In this document: in pieces, positions 55,367 to 63,627 of the stretch
How the letters are laid out: every line of letters starts with the position of its first letter
How positions within the stretch are numbered: the first letter of the stretch is position 1
Source: an uncultured Lachnospiraceae bacterium
Lineage (GTDB): Bacteria > Bacillota > Clostridia > Lachnospirales > Lachnospiraceae
Reading direction: 5' to 3'
NCBI GenBank assembly: GCA_900544445.1
Contig: UQVK01000002.1
Location: 45,265-109,264 of the forward strand
Length of the DNA: 64,000 nucleotides
Notes under the pieces: model-generated
The model's input: only the letters and a program-made list of their open reading frames with translations
Databases searched by the model: none
Told to the model about the DNA's origin: nothing
Position numbers and translations under genes: made by a program

Positions 55367-55786
55367 ATGACAGACGAAGAATTATGGAAACAGATGGAAA
55401 ATCTTGCAAATCAGGAAAAATCTCTGGAGCGGGAAATGAGGTTTATGCTTTTGCTGAAAGAAGCATATGACATGGACATGAAGCTTATCATGGCGTGCGT
55501 CCCTGATCCGGTGATGCCGAATATGGCAAGACAGGGCTATATGGAAGTGGACGGGAAACGTTTCCTCGTGTGCTTTTCCAGTAAACAGCGGGCGAAAACG
55601 GCCTCTTATAATACAACATGGGACATTGGCAGCGCAAGGGAACTCATGAACAATATGTTCAATAAAAAATCCGTAGCGGGCATGGTTTTTAATCCCAATG
55701 ATGAGAAGATGGTTATCATATTTAAGGATCTGCTTTTGATGATAATGCCGGGAGAAAAGCCGAAGCCAATGTTTTTTCGGGAATAA
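55367..55786 (+). CDS. SseB-like small cytoplasmic protein
   Basis: 139 residues. VDGKRFLVCFSSKQRAKTA and NNMFNKKSVAGMVFNPNDE with a preceding helix look like the N-terminal domain of SseB proteins (enhanced serine sensitivity), which are small regulators or of unknown role in Firmicutes. The N-terminal 35 residues are a charged helix. Assignment is tentative. It stands 21 bases after the GT2 gene. Confidence 0.5.
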   Translation: MTDEELWKQMENLANQEKSLEREMRFMLLLKEAYDMDMKLIMACVPDPVMPNMARQGYMEVDGKRFLVCFSSKQRAKTASYNTTWDIGSARELMNNMFNKKSVAGMVFNPNDEKMVIIFKDLLLMIMPGEKPKPMFFRE

Positions 55787-56076
55787 TCGAAAGTTGGGTA
55801 GCCAGAAGATTCGAAGGGAGGCTGTGAAAAATAGGTGTTTATCTGAATGGAACAAGCGCATATGAACTGTTTCAGGAGGACTATTTTCTGAATTATTATG
55901 TGGATAAATGTATGACGGTTACAACTATGGGGTGAATGCCCAGAAGCGGATGCTTGTGAGCTGATCCGTTCTTTTCTGGAACTGGTGGATGCCAAAGGTC
56001 CAAAATATCCATTACCTCAAGGTTGAGGCGATCCGAACAAGATACAGATTTCTAACTGAATATTTAAAATCTAAAA
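55787..56076 (+). pseudogene. relic of a DUF1703/AAA-ATPase-like gene
   Basis: A frame beginning near 55829 reads VYLNGTSAYELFQEDYFLNY then YVDKCM, the familiar opening of the DUF1703-type AAA-ATPases common in Clostridia (NxxxxY...YVDK). It stops at 55930. A further relic in two frames reads ACELIRSFLELVDAKG and VEAIRTRYRFLTEYLKSKN up to 56070. Frameshifts and stops show decay; most of the ~500-residue gene is absent. Confidence 0.5.
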
Positions 56077-56112
56077 ATGTACGGAATAAAATTTAAAAGC
56101 AGAGAGGAAAAA

Positions 56113-57015
56113 ATGAAACAGATATTGATAATTACAAGTTCAATAGATGAAACGGCTACATATATCATTAACAAATATTCCGAACAGATAAATTTTTTTC
56201 GTATTGATGTGGATAAATTTGATGAATATAAGTTTTGTATAGAAAATGGTAAGTGGAGTATTTCGAGGAAATATTTTTCTGTAATTTCGGAAGATGTTGA
56301 TTCTATTTACTACAGAAAACCAATGCTCCCTGGTTTGAACTCATACGATCCGCAGTATCATTTGATGATTCAAAGAGATATAATATCTGTGATTAATGGG
56401 ATTGCAGATTCTTTTTGTGGTAAAGTCCTTACTAAGCCGTCTATTCTTCGGAAAACTGAAAATAAAATATTTCAGTTGATATATGCAAGTGAGAATGGAT
56501 GGGATATTCCCAAAACATATATTGGAAATGACGTTTGTAAATGTATCGGATATGAAAAAATAGCATCTATTATCAAGCCGATAACAACAGGAAAAACTTA
56601 TGGAAAGAAAGGATGGGAGCTATACCAGACGAATAAATTTAAAGGTATTCATGAAGATATATCACTTACACCTGTATATTTGCAGAACTATATTCCAAAA
56701 CAATACGAAGTACGTCTTACAATTGTAGAGAGAACAATATACCCTGTACGAATTGATACAAAAAATCAGATTGATTGGAGAATGGATTACCAGAATCATA
56801 GATACACACAAGTTGCCTGCCCAGATGATATAATTAAGAAATGTTATAAGCTGATGGATGATTTCGATTTGACGTTTGGAGCATTTGATTTTATTGTGAC
56901 ACCTGAAGATGACTGGATTTTTCTTGAAGTTAATCCGAATGGTCAATGGCTTTGGCTGGAACAGAGTCTTAAATTGGATATTTCAAAGAAAATAATTGAA
57001 TATCTCGCTAATTGA
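56113..57015 (+). CDS. ATP-grasp peptide ligase (MvdD/graspetide type)
   Basis: About 300 residues. An N-terminal pre-ATP-grasp domain (ILIITSSIDETATYIINKY) is followed by IIKPITTGKTYGKKG (ATP-binding Lys, ~155), YEVRLTIV (E-x-R, ~200) and FLEVNPNGQWLWLE (Mg-binding E-x-N and the GQWLW tail, ~272-285). This last motif is characteristic of the MvdC/MvdD group that forms ester or amide bonds between side chains of ribosomal peptides. The likely substrate is the peptide encoded at 58061. ATG 56113 follows AGAGAGG with five-base spacing. AT-rich, in contrast to flanking glycan genes, suggesting transfer. Confidence 0.85.
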   Translation: MKQILIITSSIDETATYIINKYSEQINFFRIDVDKFDEYKFCIENGKWSISRKYFSVISEDVDSIYYRKPMLPGLNSYDPQYHLMIQRDIISVINGIADSFCGKVLTKPSILRKTENKIFQLIYASENGWDIPKTYIGNDVCKCIGYEKIASIIKPITTGKTYGKKGWELYQTNKFKGIHEDISLTPVYLQNYIPKQYEVRLTIVERTIYPVRIDTKNQIDWRMDYQNHRYTQVACPDDIIKKCYKLMDDFDLTFGAFDFIVTPEDDWIFLEVNPNGQWLWLEQSLKLDISKKIIEYLAN

Positions 57016-57033
57016 AGCGGTTTGAGGAAAATT

Positions 57034-58059
57034 ATGAAAATTAGAAAACTATTAATAGATATATGGGCATATTTGCCGATTCTTGCGTTGACTGATGATT
57101 TAGGATATTTAACGGCAAATCCAGGGTCAAAGGAGCACAAGTATTACTTCAGCTTAATAAGTATTCTCTTTGGAGAGAAAAAATATCAATTTATCTCATT
57201 CCCGATTAAACAACCAAATGAAAAGATTAAGTTGTTTAGAGTTAAGCGACTATCAGAAATAAATTCTTTTGAACTATCAGAAGAAAAAGCGGAAGAATTG
57301 GTAAGTAAGTATAAAGAGCATTATGATGGTTTAGAGGAGGAACGCGATAGTGAAATTGAAAAGGAAGCATTGCTTCAACATTTGGCTTCTCAACAATCGA
57401 GGATAGATATCAGTTACAACAAAATTAATGCATTTACTACAATAATTGTCGCTGTGATTCCTCTTGCAATTACATTTATTAATGGAGAAATCCTTGTGTC
57501 GTTAAATATATTTGGAAAGATTATTTTAGGACTGACAATTTATGCAACTGTCAATTTGTGTGCATGGATTTTCCAGGCAATTAGTGTTCGTGGATATATG
57601 GCTAGTACTTTTAAGGATTTGAAAGAAAGTGAGAAGAAAGCAAGAGAGCGCAATTGTCAGATTTATTATGATTGGCAGCAAACTAGGCGAAAAGCAGATA
57701 TGTTTGTTAGTTTTGTTCAGTATACCAAGAATTGGTTAATAGCTGTTATCATCTTAGCAGTAATTTTTTCTGTTTGGTTGCCTTTTGATGAAAAGACTAC
57801 TATTTATCCAGTTGATAATAGGGTATATACACTGCAAACAGATTTTATTGAAAAAACATACGACAAGTCAGCAGTTGAGTGGTATAATGTACTTGCTCAA
57901 TTACAGACTGGTAATTATGCAAAAATATTTATCTTATATTATGGAGGAGATATAAAAGAGATAGAAGAAAAATTGGAACAGTTCAATCAACAGGAGATTG
58001 TTTTGGTCACAGATAATACATTAAAGAAAAACGAGATAAAAATTATTTTGGAGAAATGA
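57034..58059 (+). CDS. three-helix membrane protein of the graspetide locus, unknown function
   Basis: About 341 residues. An N-terminal cytoplasmic part (1-130) with a Glu/Lys-rich, coiled-coil-prone stretch (SEEKAEELVSKYKEHYDG) leads to TM1 (TTIIVAVIPLAITFI), TM2 (IILGLTIYATVNLCAWIFQA) and TM3 (LIAVIILAVIFSVWLPF, ~233-252). The last ~85 residues include IFILYYGGDIKEIEE and LVTDNTLKKNEI. No ATPase, peptidase or acyltransferase motif is seen, so it is not a classical RiPP exporter. Lying one base from the precursor and 18 after the ligase, it probably acts in export, anchoring or immunity. Confidence 0.6.
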   Translation: MKIRKLLIDIWAYLPILALTDDLGYLTANPGSKEHKYYFSLISILFGEKKYQFISFPIKQPNEKIKLFRVKRLSEINSFELSEEKAEELVSKYKEHYDGLEEERDSEIEKEALLQHLASQQSRIDISYNKINAFTTIIVAVIPLAITFINGEILVSLNIFGKIILGLTIYATVNLCAWIFQAISVRGYMASTFKDLKESEKKARERNCQIYYDWQQTRRKADMFVSFVQYTKNWLIAVIILAVIFSVWLPFDEKTTIYPVDNRVYTLQTDFIEKTYDKSAVEWYNVLAQLQTGNYAKIFILYYGGDIKEIEEKLEQFNQQEIVLVTDNTLKKNEIKIILEK

Positions 58060-58060
58060 C

Positions 58061-58498
58061 ATGGTAAATAATTTACGGAAGCATATATTAAGCAATTATG
58101 CAACGACAAAAGAAATAGGATTGTTAGCTGGGATAACGATTGGTACAATTTCAAGTGAATCCTCTTCTTCGGATGAATTTCGTATGGAGCGCAATGAGCC
58201 TACTATGGTAACAGAAAATATAGAAATTTCAGATCCGGATGAATTTGTCATGAGTGAACCAACAGGGTTTACTCACGCAATAGAAGAATCGGATCCAGAC
58301 GAATTTATAGTGTCTGGAAAAACTACTTATGAAACTAATACAATCGAGACTTCAGATCCAGATGAATTTAGAACGGGAGGCTCTACACTGGAAACGAGGG
58401 GGATGGAAACTTCAGATCCAGACGCATTGTATGCAGGGCCAACTAAGCAAACTTTTACGGTGGAAGCTTCTGATGAGGATGAAATTTTATTAGTATGA
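58061..58498 (+). CDS. graspetide precursor with five core repeats
   Basis: 145 residues, highly acidic. Leader of ~46 residues (basic start MVNNLRKHILSNYATTKEIG) is followed by five units in which T, T, E, D and D keep exact spacing: T48-T51-E55-D58-D60, T68-T71-E75-D78-D80, T89-T92-E96-D99-D101, T109-T112-E116-D119-D121 and T128-T131-E135-D138-D140. Most units end SDPDEF. Thr donors and Glu/Asp acceptors are what graspetide ligases join as omega-esters; the T-x2-T-x3-E-x2-D-x-D pattern is, from memory, that of thuringinin-type cores. GGAG seven bases upstream of ATG. Confidence 0.8.
   Translation: MVNNLRKHILSNYATTKEIGLLAGITIGTISSESSSSDEFRMERNEPTMVTENIEISDPDEFVMSEPTGFTHAIEESDPDEFIVSGKTTYETNTIETSDPDEFRTGGSTLETRGMETSDPDALYAGPTKQTFTVEASDEDEILLV
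58202..58486 (+). repeat. five in-frame core-peptide repeats
   Basis: Units of 19-21 codons from T48 to I142, each with the 15-residue core T-x2-T-x3-E-x-S-D-x-D-(E/A)-(F/L/I). The nucleotide sequences differ in synonymous and non-conserved positions, so selection is on the protein. A shortened extra unit (SSSSDEF, 58163-58180) lies before the first core. Confidence 0.85.
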
Positions 58499-58706
58499 TT
58501 TGCTATAGTAGATGGTGTAAAAAGTAGAGTCAATAGAATAATTTTTATCGTTATCCCAAAACTTTGGGATATCCTCAATTGACGTCTTCTTGGAAGGTCG
58601 TGGAATTTTAAGGGACTAATTGATATCTGGAAAATCCGATAATTATCAGGAATGAAAAACATCCAGCCATCCACGTTTCCGGAGAGTGGAGATCCCTAAA
58701 AAACGT

Positions 58707-60188
58707 TTACTCCCTCTCCCCCACCGTCAAAGTCCCCCAGTCTGTCACTTCATATCCGTTCATATCAATATCCGGCACATAACAGTAATGCCTGTCCTGC
58801 GGATTATAGAACAGAATCACGTCCATATCCTTCACATCCCCCACCGTGCCTTCCTTCTCTCCTGCGATAATGGTGCAGGTTTTGGCGTCCTCGTCCCAGG
58901 AATAGACATCCTCATATCCATACTGCAGCAGCCAGTATGCTGCGGTGATATCCGATTCCAGATAGGGAGAATAAGCGGCCAGAACCTTGATGCCCGGATT
59001 CTCCTGGACGAGCTTGCGCACATGGTTCAGAACGGAAGTGACGCTGTGGCCACGCCAGGTATAATAATCCGCTTCCCGGATCGTCATTTGAAACTGACAT
59101 AACAGAAGAACGACAAGAAGAACGGAATAAAGCAGCTTCCAGATCCCGGAAAACACCTCTTTGGAGAGGGGCAGAATGAAGAACAGGGCGAAGCCAAAGG
59201 ACCAGGGAATCACGTAACGCTCCTGCAGGCTCGTTTTAATGTAGAGAACCATCTGAGGCAACATGACGCACAGCCCCAGGAAGAAGGGGCCGATCATCTG
59301 CTTCCAGCGCCTGAACTGCAGGGCCAGGAGAAGGAGCAGGAGAGGCGTGAAGCGCACGTACCACTGGATATAGGTGCGGGCGCAGTCGGTCCACATGAAG
59401 ATATATTGCTCCAGTGTAACGGAAGGATCCAGACCGATATAAGTCACATTATTGGTTCCGACAAAGAAAACGATGATGAAAAGTTCTGCCGCCATAATGA
59501 TTCCCAGAATAAGCAGCAGGTCCAGTTCGGAGCGGATGGCTTTCAGAATGCTGGAAATGGAAAGCTTTTCTCCCTGGCAGCGGACATATACGATGTAGAC
59601 CAGAACGAAGGAGATCAGAACCAGAAAGCTTTCTTTATATAAGGACATGCAGAGGAAGAGAAAGAGGCTTCCCAGCTTGGCGGGCAGGCCCATTTCCCGG
59701 TACAGCCATTTGTTCAGCAGGTAAAGGCCTGCGGCGAAGAACAGGATTCCGGTGCATTCCTGCGGCCCCAGCTTCCACCAGACGGCGGCCTGCGGTCCAA
59801 CCATAACGGTGAGGGAGAAAAGCACGGCCTGAAAAATGCTGCATTTAAACTGACGCGCGCACAGATAAAGGAAGAAAAGGGCGAGCACCGTTTCCAGAGC
59901 CTTAATGACGGACCATACGACCAGGTTGGAGCCGATTACGGCCGTAAGCGCCACCCGGAGAATATAATAGAGAGGCCGGAAACGGGAGGTGAAATCGGCC
60001 CGCAGCACATCCCCCATACAGGAGAGCAGGGAGCCTCCCGGCGCTTTCATCTGAAGCAGGTATTCCACGTATTCGTGATCGTCCACCAGATGCCAGCCGG
60101 AGGTGATGGTGCCGGTGGCAAGCAGAAGCGCGAAAACGAGAAGGAAAAACAGAACGAAAGCGATGGAATATTCTTTTCTGCGTGACAT
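58707..60188 (-). CDS. GT-C-like polytopic membrane protein
   Basis: 493 residues with about ten helices. The first external loop begins GWHLVDDHEYVEYLLQ, with an acidic D-D-H-E motif typical of GT-C transferases. A C-terminal ~100-residue domain (VRKLVQENPGIKVLAAYSPY) lies outside. AAGGAG precedes ATG. It is the only long gene on the minus strand and is transcribed away from 60412 from a well-formed sigma-A promoter. Its end faces the graspetide operon; the ~208-base gap holds a weak hairpin (58552-58571) but no clear terminator. Confidence 0.7.
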   Translation of the reverse strand: MSRRKEYSIAFVLFFLLVFALLLATGTITSGWHLVDDHEYVEYLLQMKAPGGSLLSCMGDVLRADFTSRFRPLYYILRVALTAVIGSNLVVWSVIKALETVLALFFLYLCARQFKCSIFQAVLFSLTVMVGPQAAVWWKLGPQECTGILFFAAGLYLLNKWLYREMGLPAKLGSLFLFLCMSLYKESFLVLISFVLVYIVYVRCQGEKLSISSILKAIRSELDLLLILGIIMAAELFIIVFFVGTNNVTYIGLDPSVTLEQYIFMWTDCARTYIQWYVRFTPLLLLLLALQFRRWKQMIGPFFLGLCVMLPQMVLYIKTSLQERYVIPWSFGFALFFILPLSKEVFSGIWKLLYSVLLVVLLLCQFQMTIREADYYTWRGHSVTSVLNHVRKLVQENPGIKVLAAYSPYLESDITAAYWLLQYGYEDVYSWDEDAKTCTIIAGEKEGTVGDVKDMDVILFYNPQDRHYCYVPDIDMNGYEVTDWGTLTVGERE

Positions 60189-60240
60189 ATCTGAAGAACT
60201 CCTTTATCCTGAGTAAAATGCAACTGTGATATCTGGGAAA

Positions 60241-60269
60241 ATTATATAGGAAAATACGGAGAATGTCCA
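60241..60269 (-). promoter_or_regulatory. sigma-A promoter of the minus-strand GT-C-like gene
   Basis: On the minus strand TGGACA (60264-60269) and a perfect TATAAT (60241-60246) are separated by exactly 17 bases. The start codon lies about 50 bases downstream, with AAGGAG between. Confidence 0.75.
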
Positions 60270-60347
60270 GCCGCATACCGGAAGTATGCCGTAACTGCCC
60301 GGACCGTGCAGAAACAGGAGCGGCAGCGGGCAGCCGTGGTGGAAGCC

Positions 60348-60376
60348 TTGACGATAAAGGGAGAAAATGCTATTTT
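60348..60376 (+). promoter_or_regulatory. sigma-A promoter for the first DUF6056 gene
   Basis: TTGACG (60348-60353), a 17-base spacer and TATTTT (60371-60376). The ATG is 36 bases after the -10. Divergent from the promoter at 60241-60269. Confidence 0.5.
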
Positions 60377-60411
60377 GATAGAAACGCAGGAAATTACGGG
60401 AGAAATAGGAA

Positions 60412-61980
60412 ATGAAGCTGAAATTGGACAGGAAAAAGTGGTTCGCGGCGGCCTGCGTACTGGCCTTTCTTGCAGGACTGGTTCCGGTGCTGTATCTGAC
60501 GGGCTATGTGCATGCCACCGGCGATGATTTCGGGTACGGGACGCTGACCCATGCCGCCTGGCTGGATACCCATTCGCTTCCGGCGGTTTTCCGGGCAGCC
60601 TGTGAAACGGTGAAAAACTATTATACCGGCTGGCAGGGAACCTGGTTTTCCGTTTTCCTGTTTACGCTGCAGCCGGAGGTGTTCGCTCCTGACGCCTACT
60701 GGATCGTTCCGCTTCTGATGCTGGGCCTTACTGTTGCGGGAGTGAGCGCCGCGGGGTATTATTTTCTGGTACGAAAAGCGGGCTTTGGTCTGTCCGGCTT
60801 TATCGGTCTGGACGCGCTGGTTCTTTTTGTTCTGATTCAGTTTATCCCAAGCACAAAATCGGCCATCTTCTGGTATAACGGAACGGCGCATTATGTGATT
60901 CCCTTTTTTCTGGCGCTCGTGGCGGTCAGCGCTTCGGGAATGTTCATGGATACGGGAAAATGGAGATTTTTCGACGTTTCCGTTCTCTGTATGACCTTTC
61001 TCGGAGGAGCAAGCTATCTGGCGGCTCTGCTTGCCCCGATTGGGATCGTGCTCTGCTGGCTTTTGTATGGAAGGAAAAGGCGGCATTCCCTATGGCTGCT
61101 TCTTCCTCTGGCGGCGGAGATGATCGGGCTGGTTATCAGCCTTCTCGCACCGGGAAATACAGTGAGAGGCGGGGAAGAGCTTGGCGTCAGCGCGGGGAAA
61201 GCGGCTGCGGTGATTCTGGAATCCTTCCGGCAGGGAGCGCTGACGATTGTGACATATCTGTCGGAGAAGCCGGCGATGTTTCTGCTCCTGATTCCCGCCG
61301 TCTTTCTCATCTGGGAGGAACTGAAAGGGCAGGAAGAAAAAGGGACCGGCGGCTTTGATTACCGGTTTCCGGGGCTGTTCCTTGCGGCGATGTTCTGTAT
61401 CTACTGCGCCATGTTCGCTCCCGGACTTTACGCCGGAACAGAGCTTTCAGGCGGGGTACCGAATACCATTTTTCAGGTGTTTGTGCTCACCGGGACGGCT
61501 TCTTTCGTATATCTGCTTGGCTGGCTGCATGCCCGCAGGAAGGGGATGCGCGCGAAGCCGGAGAAAGGCCGGATGGCCCCCAAAGCTCCGGCTTCGGGAA
61601 AACGGAAGCCCGAAGAAAAAGGCGGGAGCGGATTGGGAAACAGGAAAAAACAGATCGTCCGGGGCGCGGCGGTACTGGTGTTTCTGGGCGGAGCCTTTCT
61701 GTGCAGAAGCAGCGTCCGGGATACGACATTTTTCCTATGTGCGGAGTATATCATGAGCGGGCAGGCGGACGACTATAAGGCGCAGATGGAGGAACGTCAG
61801 GCGATTCTTCTGGATGATGCGGCTTTGGAGGCAGAGCTTCCGGCCATGAATCAGGATCAGGGGCCTTTGATGCACATGGAGGTGACGGAGGATCCGGAGA
61901 GCTGGACGAACCGGGTGGTGCGGGATTTTTACCGGAAAAACAGTGTGGTGGAGGTGAAGAGGGTTCAGAAAACGGAATAA
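60412..61980 (+). CDS. DUF6056 membrane protein, putative GT-C glycosyltransferase (tandem copy 1)
   Basis: 522 residues, about twelve helices. GDDFGYGTLTHAAWLDTHS and WQGTWFSVFLFTLQPEVF in the first external loop, then IFWYNGTAHYVIPFF and LLAPGNTVRGG, are the DUF6056 landmarks. A basic, unstructured-looking loop (~375-415, RKGMRAKPEKGRM) lies before the last helix. The external C-terminus ends in a charged stretch. GC is higher than in the graspetide locus. Role probably in surface glycan or lipid glycosylation; the acceptor is unknown. Confidence 0.65.
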   Translation: MKLKLDRKKWFAAACVLAFLAGLVPVLYLTGYVHATGDDFGYGTLTHAAWLDTHSLPAVFRAACETVKNYYTGWQGTWFSVFLFTLQPEVFAPDAYWIVPLLMLGLTVAGVSAAGYYFLVRKAGFGLSGFIGLDALVLFVLIQFIPSTKSAIFWYNGTAHYVIPFFLALVAVSASGMFMDTGKWRFFDVSVLCMTFLGGASYLAALLAPIGIVLCWLLYGRKRRHSLWLLLPLAAEMIGLVISLLAPGNTVRGGEELGVSAGKAAAVILESFRQGALTIVTYLSEKPAMFLLLIPAVFLIWEELKGQEEKGTGGFDYRFPGLFLAAMFCIYCAMFAPGLYAGTELSGGVPNTIFQVFVLTGTASFVYLLGWLHARRKGMRAKPEKGRMAPKAPASGKRKPEEKGGSGLGNRKKQIVRGAAVLVFLGGAFLCRSSVRDTTFFLCAEYIMSGQADDYKAQMEERQAILLDDAALEAELPAMNQDQGPLMHMEVTEDPESWTNRVVRDFYRKNSVVEVKRVQKTE

Positions 61981-62026
61981 AAAGAGTTGTCTTTCGTCAT
62001 GGATGAGTGCTGTCATGGAAGAGTGC

Positions 62027-62055
62027 TTGACGCCTTTTTTGCATAATGCTATGAT
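62027..62055 (+). promoter_or_regulatory. sigma-A promoter for the second DUF6056 gene
   Basis: TTGACG (62027-62032), exactly 17 bases, TATGAT (62050-62055): each 5/6 to consensus. The start codon lies about 48 bases downstream with AAGGAG between. This separates transcription of the two tandem paralogues. Confidence 0.7.
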
Positions 62056-62102
62056 TGACACGTCATTCATAATAAATGAAGGAGATTGCAGAGTAACGCA
62101 AA

Positions 62103-63572
62103 ATGAGCGCATTTAAAAAAATTCTGTCTTTGAAATGGATCGCCGTATGTGCCGTAATCGTCTATGCGGTGAGCCTGATTCCCATATTTGCCGCTTCCAT
62201 ATATGCCTTTCCGCAGGCGGACGACTGGAGCTATTCCTGGAGAACGCATCTGGCCTGGGTGGATACCCATTCCCTGCTGGAGGTTCTGAAGGGAGCGGCT
62301 GCGGCGGTGGCGGAAGCCTATATGAACTGGCAGGGGACCTTTTCCAGTATCTTTCTGATGTCCCTGCAGCCCGGAATATGGGGAGAACATTTCTACGCGG
62401 CGGTGCCTTTTCTCATGTGCGGTCTGATTACCTTTGCGACGCTCTTTTTTCTCTTTTATGTTCTGAAGGGGACAGACAGAAGCTGCCGGATGATTTTCTC
62501 CATGGCTGTGTTGTGGCTGACGGTACAGGAAATTCGCTGTAAGCCTGCCGCGTTTTACTGGTACAACGGAGCGGTTCATTATATTGTCCCCTATTGCTTT
62601 TTCCTGATCCTGACGGTGCTGATTCTGAAAAATCTGCGGAAGGAAAAGCCGGGATGGGGCAGCTTCCTTTTCAGCCTTCTGCTGGCGGTTATGATCGGGG
62701 GCGGCAATCTGGTGACGGCGCTCCTTACGTTTGTCTGTCTGGCAGGAGGGCTTCTGTTTCTGCTTGTGATAAAAAGAAGAAAAAGGCTCTGGTGTGTGGC
62801 GGCGCCGCTTGTTGTCAATGCCGCGGCATTTGGGGTCAATATTCTCGCGCCGGGCAACTGGCTGAGACAGGACGTGGCGGGAGAACCCTCCAATCCGGTG
62901 GTATCTGTTTTTCGTTCCTTTTATTACGGCTTCTTTTACATCGGGGAATGGACGGATGAGACGGTGCTTCTCCTGATTTTGCTTCTGGTTCCCATTATGA
63001 TAAGGATGGCCCGGCAGCTGCGTTCCCGTTTTCGGCTTCCGGGAGCGGTCGCGTTTTTCAGCTTCTGCCTGCTTTCTTCCATGTTTACGCCTATGGATTA
63101 TGCCGTGCATACGGTGAATATCGGAAGGGTTAAGAATATTATTTTCGCCATGTATATTCTGCTCCTCATGCTGAATCTGTTCTATTTTACGGGATGGTAT
63201 GTGAAAAATGTGCGGGGAAGGGAAGCGGTACCGGCTGAAGGCGGATTTTCCGGAAAAGAGGGAGTCTGCTTCTATGGCCTGCTGGCGGTGCTTGCTTTCA
63301 ATATTCTGCTGACGGCAGCGGCGGAGCCTCAGCGATTTACGTCGGTTCTCGCGGTGAAGGAGCTGAGCGATGGAACCGCGGAAAAATTTGCGGCGGCGGC
63401 CTGGGACAACATTCAGATTCTGAAGGAGAGCGGTTCGGAGGCGGTAATCGGGGAAGTACCGAAGGATTCCCTGCTTCTGACCTCGCGGGATGATATTGAC
63501 CAGTGGCATTTTGGAGCAAAGATGTATTTTCGGAAGGATAAAGTGACCGTACTGGAGTCGGAAAACCGGTAA
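62103..63572 (+). CDS. DUF6056 membrane protein, putative GT-C glycosyltransferase (tandem copy 2)
   Basis: 489 residues. The same landmarks as copy 1 in the same order: PQADDWSYSWRTHLAW, NWQGTFSSIFLMSLQPGIW, FYWYNGAVHYIVPY and NILAPGNWLRQ. Sequence is diverged elsewhere, so duplication is old. It lacks the basic loop of copy 1. The AAGGAG is unusually far (~18 bases) from the ATG, but a stop codon just upstream excludes an earlier start in frame. Confidence 0.65.
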   Translation: MSAFKKILSLKWIAVCAVIVYAVSLIPIFAASIYAFPQADDWSYSWRTHLAWVDTHSLLEVLKGAAAAVAEAYMNWQGTFSSIFLMSLQPGIWGEHFYAAVPFLMCGLITFATLFFLFYVLKGTDRSCRMIFSMAVLWLTVQEIRCKPAAFYWYNGAVHYIVPYCFFLILTVLILKNLRKEKPGWGSFLFSLLLAVMIGGGNLVTALLTFVCLAGGLLFLLVIKRRKRLWCVAAPLVVNAAAFGVNILAPGNWLRQDVAGEPSNPVVSVFRSFYYGFFYIGEWTDETVLLLILLLVPIMIRMARQLRSRFRLPGAVAFFSFCLLSSMFTPMDYAVHTVNIGRVKNIIFAMYILLLMLNLFYFTGWYVKNVRGREAVPAEGGFSGKEGVCFYGLLAVLAFNILLTAAAEPQRFTSVLAVKELSDGTAEKFAAAAWDNIQILKESGSEAVIGEVPKDSLLLTSRDDIDQWHFGAKMYFRKDKVTVLESENR

Positions 63573-63627
63573 TCCGGTTTTTCCGGTGCTTTTCGATATG
63601 GAAGAAAACAGGAAGGAATCAATAAAT

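Noticed and set aside
58202..58486. CRISPR-like repeat array
   Set aside because: The repeats are degenerate at DNA level, about 60 bases apart without spacers, and keep the reading frame; they are protein repeats.
58552..58571. Intrinsic terminator after the graspetide precursor
   Set aside because: TATCCCAAA and TTTGGGATA pair, but the loop is only two bases and no T-run follows, so it is weak evidence.
58686..59102. 138-codon plus-strand frame downstream of the graspetide precursor
   Set aside because: Tempting as a fourth operon gene, but it is antisense to the end of the minus-strand GT-C-like gene, has no ribosome site and no recognisable features.
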